The notes beneath the pieces are model-generated. The model saw only the letters and a list, made by a program, of their open reading frames with translations, was not told the origin of the DNA and did not search any database. This document shows positions 27,201 through 39,742 of a stretch of DNA of 64,000 nt, piece after piece. Position 1 is the first letter of the stretch. Each line of letters opens with the position of its first letter. Origin of the DNA: Cruorifilaria tuberocauda (taxonomy: Eukaryota > Nematoda > Chromadorea > Rhabditida > Onchocercidae); the NCBI GenBank assembly GCA_013365365.1, contig JABVXU010000163.1, forward strand, positions 46,409 to 110,408, written 5' to 3'. A program made the position numbers and the translations under genes.

Positions 27201-30200
27201 CAAAAGCGATCGTTATTTATATAATTGAATTTCTTTACTCACTTTAAATGAATGTAACTGTTTCCTTGTTCTTCCATTTTTAATATATCTGTCCTTTTTT
27301 TGCGGATATTATTGGAGCTAATCCAGAATATGCATATCAAGAGTTTTCAGAGATCTCATTTGGCGAATTCAACAAAATATGTTGATTTTTGAAACAATTT
27401 TAGTCCGGAACCGAAACCTGTATGGCGATACAATGGTGTTGATATTTCGGAGGGTGATTCACGTTACACCTACGAAGCATATGGCAAAACATTGGTTTTC
27501 AATGTTAGCGCGGAAACAGAAGGCGTATATGAGTGCACTTTTAAAGCTCATCCTAATTTGGATCGCAGATTCAACGTTGTCGTTGAAGGTTCATTCAAGA
27601 CTTATGAAACGATTTTAAAGTTTATTAACAATGAATAGATTAGCTGCAAATCATCTGTTTCAAACATGGTTAAGATTTTGTTAGGGTGAAATACAGTTAT
27701 AAGAATGGATTGCTTGATACGTTGTTTCCATTTATGAACTTAAGTCCTGAAGAAAAGGCTGAGATTTTTACGTAAACAACATTTCTTACGTAGATCTTTA
27801 CTATGTTCTTATAATTTTTGCTTCTTGCAGCTTCACCTTATTGGATGACAGGTCCACCGCCAAACAAACGAACAAGTGAAGGAGAGGACGTAACCTTTAA
27901 TTGTAGTGCCTATGGGAAACCAACACCTGTGATTTCATTTTTCAAGAATGGTGTCGGTTAGTCTTTAAATTTCTAGGAAAATCGTTTCATTCAAAGTACT
28001 AATTCTGTCCGTATTTGTTACAATACTTCAATTAACAATAATTATTACCGCTTCCTAAATTTAATATATGCTTATTATTAAACTTTCTCCTTTAGTGCTT
28101 AAATTATTAGTGATTTGATGAGTATATTTTGGGTTGCCTTTCTCAAGTATACGTCTGAATGATATTAATGCTTAGAGATGAAACAAAGGGATGGTGATGT
28201 CAAAAGAAACTGGGAAATAAAGGGAAGCGTCCTTACATTGAGGAATGTTAAAAAGGGTATTGCTGGTAGCGGTGATAATGCTGTTTACCAGTGCAAAGCG
28301 GAAAACAAACACGGATATTTATGGGCCAATTTCTACCTCAATCTTCTTGGTAGGTGATGTCACTTTTTTTTCACACAAAAAGGAAGTATAATCATTTTAC
28401 ATTCTTGTGAAATTATTAAATCAAAATTGCTACAATCACATATTAAATTTTCTGTATCTTACAAGAGACCCATTAATTAATAATCAATTCAGGCAATTTT
28501 TCTATTTATTTACTCAACCATCCCACGATGTTTACTTCCATGTATTATTTTTGCAGTTTTTTGACGGAATCTAATTTTCTAACTTTTTTAGCTTTCAAAC
28601 CAGAACTACTTTCTGACCCTGGTGAAATTGAAGCTGTAGTTGGTCAAAATGTAACATTGACGTGTAAATTTTTTGCTTCACCGAACGTTAACATTACGTG
28701 GGACAGTGCTGTACTGCGCGGTTTGCGACATCACGTTGTACCAGCAGATGCTGATGGAGAAGGGAAACTCATTATTGATGGTTTATTATTTTTCAGATAT
28801 TTCTAATACTTTTTAATACTTGAAAATCTTCAAAATCATCCTGTTGTTTTATTTGTCTTGCTGTTGTTGTTTAAGAAGAAAATTTGAACAAACAAAGTTA
28901 TTGCCTTTTAAAAAATGGAAGGATTGTGAAGTTTTATATTATTAGCGCTTTGGATTTTATATTTGGCATCAGACATTGTAATTACCAAAAAATTGCCGAA
29001 GTTTATTTACAGCGGTTGGTCGAGATGCAGAAGGTGAATATACGTGTATTGGGACGAACAAACATGGTACAGAGAAAGGAACAGCACATATAATTATACG
29101 CGGTTAGATAAACACATTCCTTCCAAAATATCTTATTATTTTGAAGGAAAGAACAGGATGCTTTATATGTCACGATAGCCTAAGCACCGATTACATTGAA
29201 GGAGCATATCTTGCTACTAATAAGGGGATATTATCTGCATGAGGAAGCAAAACTTGTTTTTTGGAAAAAGTAAAATGTTAAAAATAATCATTTCTCGCAT
29301 TTTAACTAGCAAGAGTAGGATAGATGAAAAGCATTCATACAAAAAAAGGAATCAATTCTTTATTTTTCACTGGAAGCAAATAAAATTTTTTTAGAAGCGA
29401 CACGACTAGAACCATTTGAAAGGCCTTTGGAAAAAGTTTTGGCTGGTCAGCGACTTGAATTGCCATGCAAGGCTGAACATGACGAAAATCTTGAAGTTAC
29501 GTACGAGTGGCTTGTTAACGGAAAGGTAATAAGAATAGAGTGAATGATTGTAATATTGATTTAAATCTTCTCATTGTTACTAAATGAGCAATAATTTTGT
29601 ACAGTTTTGCGTAGTTAGCTTTTTATCAGGTATTCCTTATAGTTTTTACATCTCATGAAAACCAGCCATTATTCATTACAGCCGTTATTCGAGCAACACA
29701 TCCAATCTGGTCATTATCTCATTACCGACAAAAATTCACTGGTTATTACAAATCCGGCAAGATATGATGCTGCCACTTATACGTGCGTCGCTAAGACCGC
29801 ATTAGATTCAGCAGAGAAGTCGGTTCAAGTTGTAGTCGACGGTACGTGCAAATAAATCATCACAAAAGTTTACCGAATAGTATAAGATGCAGAATTAATG
29901 TAAATTTTGAAAACAGTACAGCAATTCATCACTTCAGAAGACAAGTGTAAAAAAAGATGTTTTTTGATTTTAGATGTTCCAAATCCAGTTCATATGGCAT
30001 TCCTTACGAAATGTGACGACACTGCCCAAATAGCGTCTATCAGTTTTGAATATATGGAGGATGTTGATTTCAGCGCTCCAATAAAAGAAATTTGGTATAT
30101 TTGTAATTAGAATTTCAGAAATTCGAAATTACCACCTAGATGCAACTTTTCTGTTGGCATAATTTCTGTTTTCATTGTTTTTCGCATTTAACTCTTTCTG

Positions 30201-33200
30201 ATTCAGTCGTGAATCAAAGTAATTCACTGAAGGCGTTTGATTTCTATGTGGAATTTTCGAACTTTAGGGCACAATATCAAATCGATGAAGAAAGTGATGG
30301 CGAGGTTTGGCTAACACATCCTCATCCTGCCTTGGCTGATTCTTTGCAAACAATAGATGATAACCAACGTACGGTAAAAGGTACGATCGACGTATCACTT
30401 CGGCCATTCGGCAAGGTGTGTTCTGTTCTGTTTTTAAATTAGATTATTCCTGAAACTAATTTTAAACTGAATTAGTAATTTACTTTTGTCGAAACTAATT
30501 ATGCATGTTGGTTCTTCAATAAGTCGAGATTTGAAGTTCCAATCAATCAGAACGAGATTTCAGTACCGTTTTCGTGTATTTGGTCGCAATGATTTCGGTG
30601 ATGGAGCGCCAACAAATGTAAATGGTGGTTGTATAACACCGGCTCGAGTACCTGACAGAAATCCAGAAGATGTTTCTGCGGCTGGGACACGACCGGAAAA
30701 TTTAATTGTTTTCTGGAAATCTATGCCAAGAGAAGATTGGAATGGGCGCAATTTCCATTATATTATTCGATATCGGCCGGCAAGTTTGCTCTAAAAGTCC
30801 AGGAGTCACATTTTTAGTTTCGCAAGTGTATAAAACCTGCACTTAATGCAGATATGAAAAAATTTGCCCTGCTGATAAATATACTTTTTCTAAAATAGGG
30901 TTTTTTTAGGCTGGATCGGATGCTGAATGGAAGGAAGAGATAGTAGAGAATCCGTACAGTGATCACCATACCATAGAATTGCCAGTTGAGGAGCCGTTCC
31001 GACCATATGAAGTTCAGGTGAATATCCCAAATTTTCTCAGCCATGAAACTCATTATGCAAATATATAAGAAGTGATTTAGACCTGATAATAATTGGCAAA
31101 AATTGTTTAACCTTGCAGGTTCGTGCTGCAAATGAGCTTGGAACATCAAATGTTTCACCGCAGTCAGTAGAAGGACGAACAGGTGAAGGTGATCCCGGCT
31201 TTACACCAACTGGATTCAGACTTGTTACAGCGGATTCAACGTCGGCTACTTTCGAATGGGATCCAATTGATCCACAACAAGTGCAAGGAAATTTCACTGG
31301 AATAAAGGTTATTTCTTCTGGATTTCAACTCTTTCTTTTATCGGGATTATGTTTTCGAAGTTTTGTGTATAAAAGAAACATTATAGATTATTTTTTGGCC
31401 TGAAGATGAGGATGAAAGCGATGAAGAAGAACTGGAAGGGGAGGTTATTCCTCGATTAAAAAGACATTCGGAAGTATGTGTGTTTGCATTATCTTTTATG
31501 TTTAAATCATTGATGTTAAATCTTAGATTTTGCGATCGAATTGCAAATGTCACACTAACTGTGAAATTTTCGTAATGTTGAATTGCAAATGTCAATCCAG
31601 GCACAAACTTTCTTTTTACTATAGTGGGGACGGCTGAAACGCGAAGTTTCAACTTCACAGAGCGGCTTGTACGGTAACAAGCGTACAGTTGTTGTTGCAC
31701 CGGATAAAAAAAGTGCTACGATATTTGGTTTACGACCGAATAGTGTTAATTATGCACAAATTGCGGTGATGAATGGGCAAAATGATGGTACACCATCTGA
31801 TCCGATTTCATTCCGGACGAAAGAAGGAGGTAGATTTGCAACTATGCTTAATATATTTCTTGTGTTGAATGGTTATCCAATTTCTCTTTTATCGAAGTAA
31901 ATAGGTAACTTGAGTTGGTTAATTAGTGACTCAGAATGCTGATGAGAAAATCTTGTAATCTTTACAAAACTCACAAACTGTAACACATATATCAGATATC
32001 AGCACCTACTTCGATTGCATTTTTCGACATCTAAAAATCCATTCACAAGATTTTCGTAAGCTGTGGTTTTGAAGGAACAGATTTTGGCTTTATTTGTAAA
32101 GTGTTTTATAGTCCCAACTCCGGTACGAAATTTGGAAGCATACCCTATGAATGCGCGTAATGAAGGAGAAAGTGCTGTTGTTTCTGTACGATGGGATCAG
32201 CCACGACATTACAACGGTCATTTAACCGGATATTCGGTTGAAATATGTGCCGTAAGTCCGGATGGTACAGTGGAGCAAAGAGAAAACTGCCCAATCAGGT
32301 TATTATTAAAATTTTTTGCAGTTTCCAGGTGATGTAGAGAAAGGTCATGCATTGTGAAAGAGAGTTATTTCAAAAAGTTTCAGAAAAACGGAACCGAAAG
32401 AACGCTTCCTAAGGATATCAAATTTGGAAAATGATAAAAAATATCGATTTATTGTTTATGGAAATACAAATGCTGGTCGAGGCGATCCAAATTCGAAGGA
32501 TGTTAAGACCTTACCTAAGGATGTAAAATTGTTTCGTAAGTTTTGCTGTCTAAAATCATGAATATTTTGCGAGAAATTGACGATGAGATTGATGCAAAAT
32601 GGTAGTAACATGTAAATTTCGATTCGTTACATAGAATATCATGTAATTCATCGTTTTCTGTCATGACTTCAAAGATTAGATTGTCAACACTTGGGTCTCC
32701 TTCTTTCTCCTCTGCAGAATGGTGAAACTGCAGACTTCGACCTCTTCGGTTTGATCGAGTGTTTTATACAATGAGTGTTGAAGGAGGCGTAGACGATTAC
32801 ATTTTCCCCTCTTATTTCCGTCCGAATTCGACTGTTCACACACACCCTTTTTTCATCACTGTTCCATATAGATTCATATGTTTATTTGTATATTTGTGAG
32901 TTGAATAAGGCGGCAACAGCAGTTAATCCTAAGACCTATATATATGTATTTATGATAGAGTTGAGAATATGCACTCGAAGGTTAATCCAGTCCACTCTGG
33001 TCATCGATCGTCTGTCTATTTCTTGACATCCTCGACATAAATTTCTAAAAGCTCCAATTATTAATGGCATCATTCTTTATTACTCTTATGATCGCATTCA
33101 TCGAACTATCGTACATTTGGACGGAAATTTCTAATGGTATTTGCATTTTTTTGTGTGTACCTTTACCAGAGTTCATAAGTAAGGCGAAGTGAACATATTG

Positions 33201-35564
33201 CTGGAATAAATGAAATTTTAAATAATTAAAATTTCTAAATAGTGCTTTTAAATAATTTCTATTTTATTTTTGTCCATCACGTTAATAATTCTCTTCCTTT
33301 TTATTTTGTAGTGATTCTTCATTGTTTTGAGCATTGCAAATTATGAAGTTTTATTTTTGAAGACTAGATTTCAGCAGCCTCTGCATAAAGGAACAGTGCT
33401 AGTTTTAAACTAACTTCCTTATATTATTGTTAAAAAGCCGCTCTTTACCCTTAAAATTATTACAGCAAATGGATTATGTTGTTTGCTATTAAGAATTTCT
33501 TCTAAAAATTTGAAGTCTCTATTTTAAAATTGGTAATTTGAATTTTCGAAATTGTAAATTTGTATTTTACACTTTTCACTTGCAGTGGAACCGGAACAGC
33601 CATATTTGGAGGAGAGTGGTGTTGGTGATGATTTTATCAATCTAACGCTGACACCGGGCGAATTTAACAAAAATGAAGGACGACCAGTTGGTAGTGATTT
33701 ATACGTTAAATATCGAAAAGCTAGCGATGATGAATGGAAAATTGCGGAACCACGAGGTATATAAATGTCGTTTAGTTTCTCTTCTTAATTACTTGATTGC
33801 TAAATCACGTAGTATCTTGATGTAGTAAACCTAAATAAAGTGGTAATGAAGTACGGTTCTCGGTCCATTATATTGCAGTTCTCTTTTCCTACCTTTTTTT
33901 TATTTTGTTTTTTTTATTACTTTTCCAAATTTCGAAGCATAATACTTTTTTTATTTATTAGTGTTTTTATTTATTTTATATATTAATTGATGACGCATAC
34001 TTGGTCGACAATTGACATTGTTGTTCTACAGGAGATATTCTTATAAGTATCTATTATCAGTTAATTTTTTCTTACGGTATAATTGTTCAATTTTGGTTTT
34101 CTATAGTTTTTGGATAAGTCTGGGTTTTTTAAACTAGTCGAAGTAGGCAACTTGTAAACTGGGTTATATGGAACAGTTAACTGATTTGATTAAAATATTG
34201 CTGTTAGTGATTCAGATTTATCGTTTACTTCAGAAACGAATTTATGATATTTCCATATATTTGGCACTGCATTAATTTTACACTTTGTTTGTCTTAATCT
34301 AGGAGGTAATAAGCAATGATAATGAAGAGTAATTTGTTTTTTGATTCGTTTCATATGAAAAATATGTTTCGTTTGAAATTAATATTTTTTTTTATCCGAA
34401 ATTCAGTTCGGAAGACTTTTAGGTGATGATCTCAATATTCACATTGACGATTTGGAGTCTGGAACGAAATACGATGTGATTGTTGTCTCAAAGCAACACG
34501 ATCAAACTGGAAATATTAGGGAAACGGAATCAACTGTGTCACATATTAGTACCACCGGAACTGGTCCGTTTTATAATTCTTCTTTCTTGAATCATTTGTT
34601 TTTTTAAGATTGTGATATTCCAGAAATTATGATGAGATAATTTTATGGAATGGACGGTTTTCTTGTTTTAGTCTTTAGTCTCGCTTTTTTTTTGCTAATA
34701 GATTGTACAGTTTTTGTAATCATATGAAAATTTTAAGAAATCATTTCAGAAATAGTGTCGATTCACTTCATTTAAATACTTTTTTGTTGAAATTTTTATA
34801 TAGCCATTGATTAAGATTTAGTATTTTCTGTTTTGCAGCACCACAAAGTGCACGAATTTGGTGGTTAATTATCATTTTACTGGTAATTCTCCTATTGCTC
34901 ATTATTCTCTGCATTATATGCGTGGCAGCTCGACAACGTGGTGCAAAATATCCTGTGTCAGAGAAGGAAAGACAACAAGGCAGGCAGTCGATATTACCCG
35001 GCATTAAAGAGGGAGGATTTGGCGAATATATTAAACCGTAAGTTTTTGAATTTTGTAATATTCTTGAATTTAAATCCAATACGAATTATTGCAATAACAT
35101 TAATTAGTGGAAATGATTGAACAGTTAACGATTTTTATATTATGCTTATATTTTGGAAACATGATTTTGTAGTAGGTTTGTTGGACAGTTTTGTTTATTA
35201 AAGAATGAAAGATGCAAGGAAAAGCGTACTAAGTAAAATGCCCAGAAGCTTAATGCTTAAGATTTTTCAGAGAAGATGATGAGAAACGATCACTGACGGG
35301 TAGCAAAGCGGAGTCAGAAACCGATTCAATGGCGGAGTATGGTGACACAGATCCTGGACGGTTTACGGAAGATGGTTCTTTTATAGGTAAAATTAATATT
35401 CATGAATTAATTTGCATTTCTTGAATCGGTGCCGAATCAAGTGGAATTATTATGATAATATTAAAATGAAAAAATTTTTTGCAGGACAATATGTGCCGAA
35501 CAAAACGTTAGTGAGTACCATAAACGACAAGCCTGGCAGGGATTGTGTTTCGACGTTCGTTTGA
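11154..35564 (+). CDS. sax-7: L1CAM/neuroglian-type adhesion molecule SAX-7, long isoform (28 exons, 1342 aa)
   Basis: Cell-surface adhesion molecule of the L1 family, which in C. elegans holds neurons and axons in place. Exons: 11154-11214, 11431-11608, 11875-12062, 12457-12578, 13079-13138, 23253-23397, 25402-25501, 27404-27588, 27831-27956, 28176-28349, 28592-28780, 29013-29102, 29395-29525, 29682-29841, 29974-30094, 30268-30415, 30564-30779, 30910-31017, 31119-31307, 31387-31473, 31625-31829, 32112-32298, 32384-32535, 33586-33756, 34423-34563, 34839-35037, 35271-35386, 35485-35564. The exons total 4029 nt and the phase is kept at every junction. Order: signal peptide (1-20), Ig1-6 (about 37-636, each with its Cys pair), FnIII 1-5 (about 637-1208), membrane span (about 1218-1239), tail with FIGQY (1315-1319) and C-terminal STFV. 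The ankyrin motif separates it from LAD-2. Introns after exons 5 and 17 need GC donors. The exon-16 acceptor (30268) is the least certain; it was chosen because it restores the FnIII C strand. Confidence 0.93.
15351..15425. repeat. Decayed TCTAG/CCTAG pentamer array
   Basis: About 14 five-base units of TCTAG and CCTAG, with variants such as TCTGG, CATAG and CTTAG. Each intact unit holds the palindrome CTAG. It lies inside the long sax-7 intron. Confidence 0.85.
16545..16570. repeat. (TTTA)n microsatellite
   Basis: A short run of TTTA tetramers within the long sax-7 intron. Confidence 0.8.
18717..18768. repeat. (CT)n / (CCCTCT)n microsatellite
   Basis: A pure CT run passes into four CCCTCT hexamers, within the long sax-7 intron. 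Confidence 0.9.
20821..20850. repeat. (GA)n microsatellite
   Basis: An uninterrupted GA run of 15 units in the long sax-7 intron. Confidence 0.92.
21199..21290. repeat. (TG)n microsatellite
   Basis: An alternating TG/TATG tract of about 90 bp with a pure (GT) core near 21235-21267. It gives a spurious Cys/Val open frame. Confidence 0.92.
22600..23086 (+). promoter_or_regulatory. Candidate internal promoter/5'UTR of short sax-7 isoform
   Basis: This stretch directly precedes the internal start exon and is less AT-rich than the rest of the intron. It contains a GCGGCCG cluster near 22667, TTGCGTCAC near 22685 (CRE-like) and a perfect POU-type octamer ATTTGCAT at 22700-22707. Function is inferred only from position before a start exon; no transcription start can be seen. 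Confidence 0.35.
23087..23200 (+). CDS. sax-7: Alternative first coding exon of sax-7 (short isoform leader)
   Basis: An ATG at 23087, directly preceded by an in-frame TAA, opens 38 codons that end at the strong donor GTG|GTAAGC. The peptide has a basic start (MVWLKKKN), a Thr/Ala stretch and a hydrophobic core, [15 protein letters not shown], as in a signal peptide. A second in-frame ATG at 23156 would give only the hydrophobic part. The exon ends in phase 0, the phase exon 6 (23253) needs. The 52-nt intron between them is a typical short nematode intron. The product would lack Ig1 and half of Ig2 (about 1177 aa). C. elegans sax-7 is known to make long and short forms differing in the first two Ig domains. 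This assignment is inference from frame, donor and peptide character. Confidence 0.6.
31387..31829 (+). other. sax-7: sax-7 exons 20-21: FnIII-3 with acidic insertion and two RLKR sites
   Basis: Exon 20 (residues 898-926) carries an acidic run ([14 protein letters not shown]) followed by IPRLKR. Exon 21 opens with WGRLKR, so two identical RLKR motifs lie at residues 920-923 and 929-932. Both match the furin/PC rule R-x-K/R-R. L1-family proteins, SAX-7 included, are known to be cleaved proteolytically in the third FnIII domain, so these are good candidates for that site. Usage of either site is not shown by sequence. Confidence 0.75.
34839..35564 (+). other. sax-7: sax-7 exons 26-28: membrane span, FIGQY ankyrin site, PDZ ligand
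   Basis: Exon 26 encodes the membrane span ([19 protein letters not shown]) followed by a basic stop-transfer ARQRG. Exon 27 carries the acidic Ser-rich stretch that precedes FIG; exon 28 supplies QY, so an intron splits the FIGQY ankyrin-binding motif in phase 1. The protein ends DCVSTFV, a class I PDZ ligand (T-x-V) like that of C. elegans SAX-7. Confidence 0.92.
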
Positions 35565-38500
35565 TTAATCGTTTTTTCTCGAGCTAATAAAAGAAGCCTA
35601 TTATTAAACTAGCCGGTGATTGTGAGAAGGCTTTGTGGATGTGGATCGTTTTTTCCGGATTATATGCTATAATTTAATTCATCTTTACAATAAATTTAAC
35701 GAAGTGGCGCTAAGAACGGCGATAATAGATATTAGCTATAAACATTGATCCTAACTTCATACCAAAAACAGCACATCCTGAGGCTTTCCCACACTATATC
35801 TGATGTGTTTACGTGTGTGTCTGTGTATGTGCGTGTGAATGTGTGCATGTTAACATAAAGTCGCGGGTTTCTTTACGTGACGAAAATTGTTTTTCGTTTT
35901 CATGTGTCACCTTTACGGGAACTACTCATTTGTGCTCCCAGTTTTTGTGCAACACTTGATCTCTTGTTGTATCAGTTTCAAGTTTACAATTAATTTATTC
36001 TTCCGAAATTGAAGTTAGATAAAATCCATGAATTTTTCTGTAATTCTATCAAAAATTTCAAACTAGGATCTTCGAATTTTTTGACCAAATTTTTTCGAGA
36101 ATTTCCAAAACATCCAAAATGGTTTCCATTTATTGTTTTTTCCCTATTTTACCTCAAGTTGAGGAAATTAGGTAGAGTGCGGTACATTTGTAAAAGTGTA
36201 TTTGTTTAATCACCCAAACATTCCATCGTTTTCTCTCCCGGCTTCATCGATACAATTTAGTTTTTTTTTTTTCAATTTTTTCTTTATACTGTCAAGAACA
36301 AAGTTATTCAGATACTTTTCATTTTTATCTCTTTCACTCTGCTCTGTGAAATGCTATCTGCCCCGAAACGGTGAACTGTACAGTGGTACCCTTATACAGT
36401 TATCATTGCTATGAATTTGTTTCTTTTTTTTTGCTTTAAGTAGTGGCAGTATTGCCAGTGTTTTGAATTCTTTCATCTTATCCATTGTCTTGCTTCGTTT
36501 TCTGTCTTAATTTTCCTCAAACATTTCCAGTTATTTTTGAAGGGATATGAGATCGATAACCGTTTTATTATATAAATTTTCTTTCTGTAGTTTGAGAAGT
36601 TTTATTCCAAGGAAGTTCGAGAAGAATATAAGCTGTTGCTTTTCAGTTAATTACAGAATGGAGGAATTTCTTGTGAATTTTTAAGTATTTCGGAATTTTT
36701 CTTTGAAAATTACACAAATTTTGTTTGCAGCAAATGCAGTTCTTTTTTCCCTTTTTAAATCAAAGTTTAGGAAAAGGCATCCCTTCTTCCTCTCTTCAAT
36801 TTGCTTTAGAATATTTAAAAGACGCTCAAGAAATTGGATTTTTTTTCTTGTTTACTACTGTTCGTTGTTCATTTATTTATAAGTTCTTTTGAGAGAATGT
36901 TGTGCCGTTTATTTTTTTTTTCATCCTTAATGATAGCGCTATTGTTTTATATTGTTGTTGCTACTTTTTCTTTACAAGTCAATGACAATGTTTCAAAGAC
37001 GAGAAATTTTTCACTTTTTTTGGGAAAAAAATGAAAAAAATGTTATCGTTTTTAACCGCTTATTTGTTTCCATCGTTTCATTTTTGTTTTTTCTTTTTTT
37101 TCATACACAATGTTTCGTTTCGTTGTTTGATGATATCTGCCTATTGACATTTTTCCTGGAAGTTAACAGATTTAGGTCTCAATTTATGCTCTATCCGACA
37201 TTATTTCAAGTGTCGATAAGAATGTTTCCTGGATACTACTGCTACTGCTGCTGTTGGTAAAAAATGTTGTTAGTAAAAAATGGAAAAAAAATTTTTGTTT
37301 GTTTTTTGTGTTTCTTTATTTACGATTGCATACAGTCTTATTATATATCGTAGCAGTAGCAAAAAAAAGAAAAAAAAACGCGAAATAATACCGTACTTTA
37401 GGGATGCTAATGTTACTTAAGAAAAGATGACAAAGAAGTAAACTAAATCGTAGCATAAATTCATCCTTTAATATCACTCATGCGAATTACATATCTCCAA
37501 TGGCTTCTTTCGTTTCTTAAAAGTATCAATTCCATAATTATGTCTTTAAAATTATACACAAATAGGAAAATGAAGATAATGCTTTTTTGGAAATGTTTTA
37601 GTTGCTTTGCCATAATATTATGATAAATTCTGTGTATCATTCACTGATAGCAATTATTCGAAGTTTTTATGTATCATTTTCATATTAATTTGGTTTTGAT
37701 CGAGTATAATAATAACTCGTATAAGAGTTACTGCAGTACTATTTGCACTTGTATTACTGCTACTCAAACGTTGCTGCCATCATATTTTATAGGCCTAAGT
37801 TTATATTTTCATTTCTTGTCTTAGCTTTTTTAAAAAACAAAAAAACAAAAAAAGAATCAATCAGTGCTAATGTCCGGTGTTACATCCACATTCACGCATA
37901 TATTAGGTGTATGCATATATAGGTGAACTTTAAAAAATAGCTATTAATGGATAATTTGATGAGGATTCGGATATTGGTCATTTCTGTGGATAACCATAAA
38001 AAAAGAAAACCAGGTATGTTAAAGTACCAAAAAGATTGAACAAATTAGGATAGTAATGAAATGCATACACCCAACTCTCTCTGCAATGAATGCGCTGCCA
38101 ATTTGTTGAATTATCATCGTGATTTTTATGAACTTTCGCCTTTTTATTTGTTTACATTTTTCTTTTGAGACATTACGGCTTGATGTTTTTATCTCCAAAA
38201 TTTTCATGTCAGTGCTTTGTTTTTTTTTTTATTTCTAATTCACTCATTATATTGTTCAAACAATGGCAATTTATCATCAGTCCGGGCTTTGTTCGACAAC
38301 ACTGAAGCGCTTCCATTTTTCCTTTTCCAAACCTTTTTCCGGATATTTTATTTACAATTTATTTGTTTGATTCCATACATCTCATGATATTCGGATAGTA
38401 GGAAATTTTGCGAAAGGGACAATTTCTGGACTACGCTTCATGTGTTTCTGTTTTTTTTTCTTTTTGCAATTTCTGTATGTCAGCGAGAAAAATAAAAAAA

Positions 38501-39742
38501 TTACAAATAGTTTAGTTTTGTAAAAATTCACTATAAATTTTATTGAATACTATAATCACACACATACTGCGATTTCAGTAAGCTGTAATATCCGATATTT
38601 GGTGTAATGAGCTAACATTAACTTTCCACTGATTTTATAATACTTAAAGTATACCTAAAAGGTTAAGATCAATGGATGATTACATGAGATCCGTATCTCA
38701 TTGTTAAAAAACATGTAAGGTTGGTGAAAGAGTGGATGAATATTTGAATATTTGATTTTCGTCTCTATCTTCTTTCACATTAATTCCCGTTTTTTTTCAA
38801 CTGGAATAGGACTAATACGTTTATAATATCGCGATAATCTACAACACAAACAAATACTGCGTGGTGGTCTTTTATGGCATTATCCGTTTATTTCAATCAA
38901 AAAGGATCGAGTTAAATTTGACAAGAAAATCATCCATTCGATATACTTCGAAGAGATATGTGAAGAAGAAAACATTCAATCAATTGAAAGAAAAAATCTA
39001 ACAATAGGGAAAGAGCTGATAATAATGATTAAAAAAACAAAAAATGGCAGTAATTCTTTTAAATGAAATGTTTAAGTACAAAGAAAGCGCTTTATCATTG
39101 TTGAAAGCGTAAAGCAATACATACCTAGGAAACAGGTACACATTTGGTAGAATTAACATTTATTTCATTTGTTGTAATAAAATTTTGGAATATTGAATGA
39201 TAAGATAAGTAGTATGAATGATTATTTCATTGAAGACAAAATGAAGTCGTAGAATAATGGGACTGAAAGAAATCATTTGAAGCAATATATTAATTTGGTC
39301 GGAAATAAAATATTGGAAATGTGTTCTAATAAATTGATATTTGACTTTCTAGACCATTTGGTAGCTGAATTAATGGATTAAATAAAAGCAAAAATAGGCT
39401 TTATGCAATATCGAGATGAATCTTTCTCCATAGAGTGACTAATTAACAAAGCTAGAATACAGCATAAGAGCAGCATAAGGTTATGACCTCAGCTACTCAT
39501 TGCTTCAATTAAGCGTAGTCAATGGGAAACATAATTTTGGCTTATTTCTATAATTATATAGCAAGATGCGAAAGATTGTCGAGATAAATAATATTCATCA
39601 ATTAGGAAATAAGTGGAAATTGCCAATTATCGTGTTGCAAGCTAAGTTCGTTTACACTCCTGAGTTTTCCTGTTAGCATTCAAACTAGTTTACCTCATCA
39701 ATAGAATTATAACATAAGTTTAGAACACTGGTAACATAATTA
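35565..39742. other. sax-7 3'UTR and tail-to-tail intergenic region
   Basis: Plus-strand sax-7 and the minus-strand vWA gene converge here. The first part is 3'UTR. The rest shows only pyrimidine-rich or AT-rich DNA with meaningless Phe/Leu frames (for example 36.8-37.3 kb). No exon, RNA gene or mobile element was recognised. Confidence 0.7.
35689..35694 (+). terminator. AATAAA polyadenylation signal of sax-7
   Basis: The first canonical AATAAA on the plus strand, 125 nt after the sax-7 stop codon. Usage is inferred; later signals are possible. Confidence 0.6.

Noticed and set aside
36834..37260. Overlapping plus-strand frames rich in Phe, Leu and Ser
   Set aside because: Pyrimidine-rich intergenic DNA downstream of sax-7, with no splice partners or domain.
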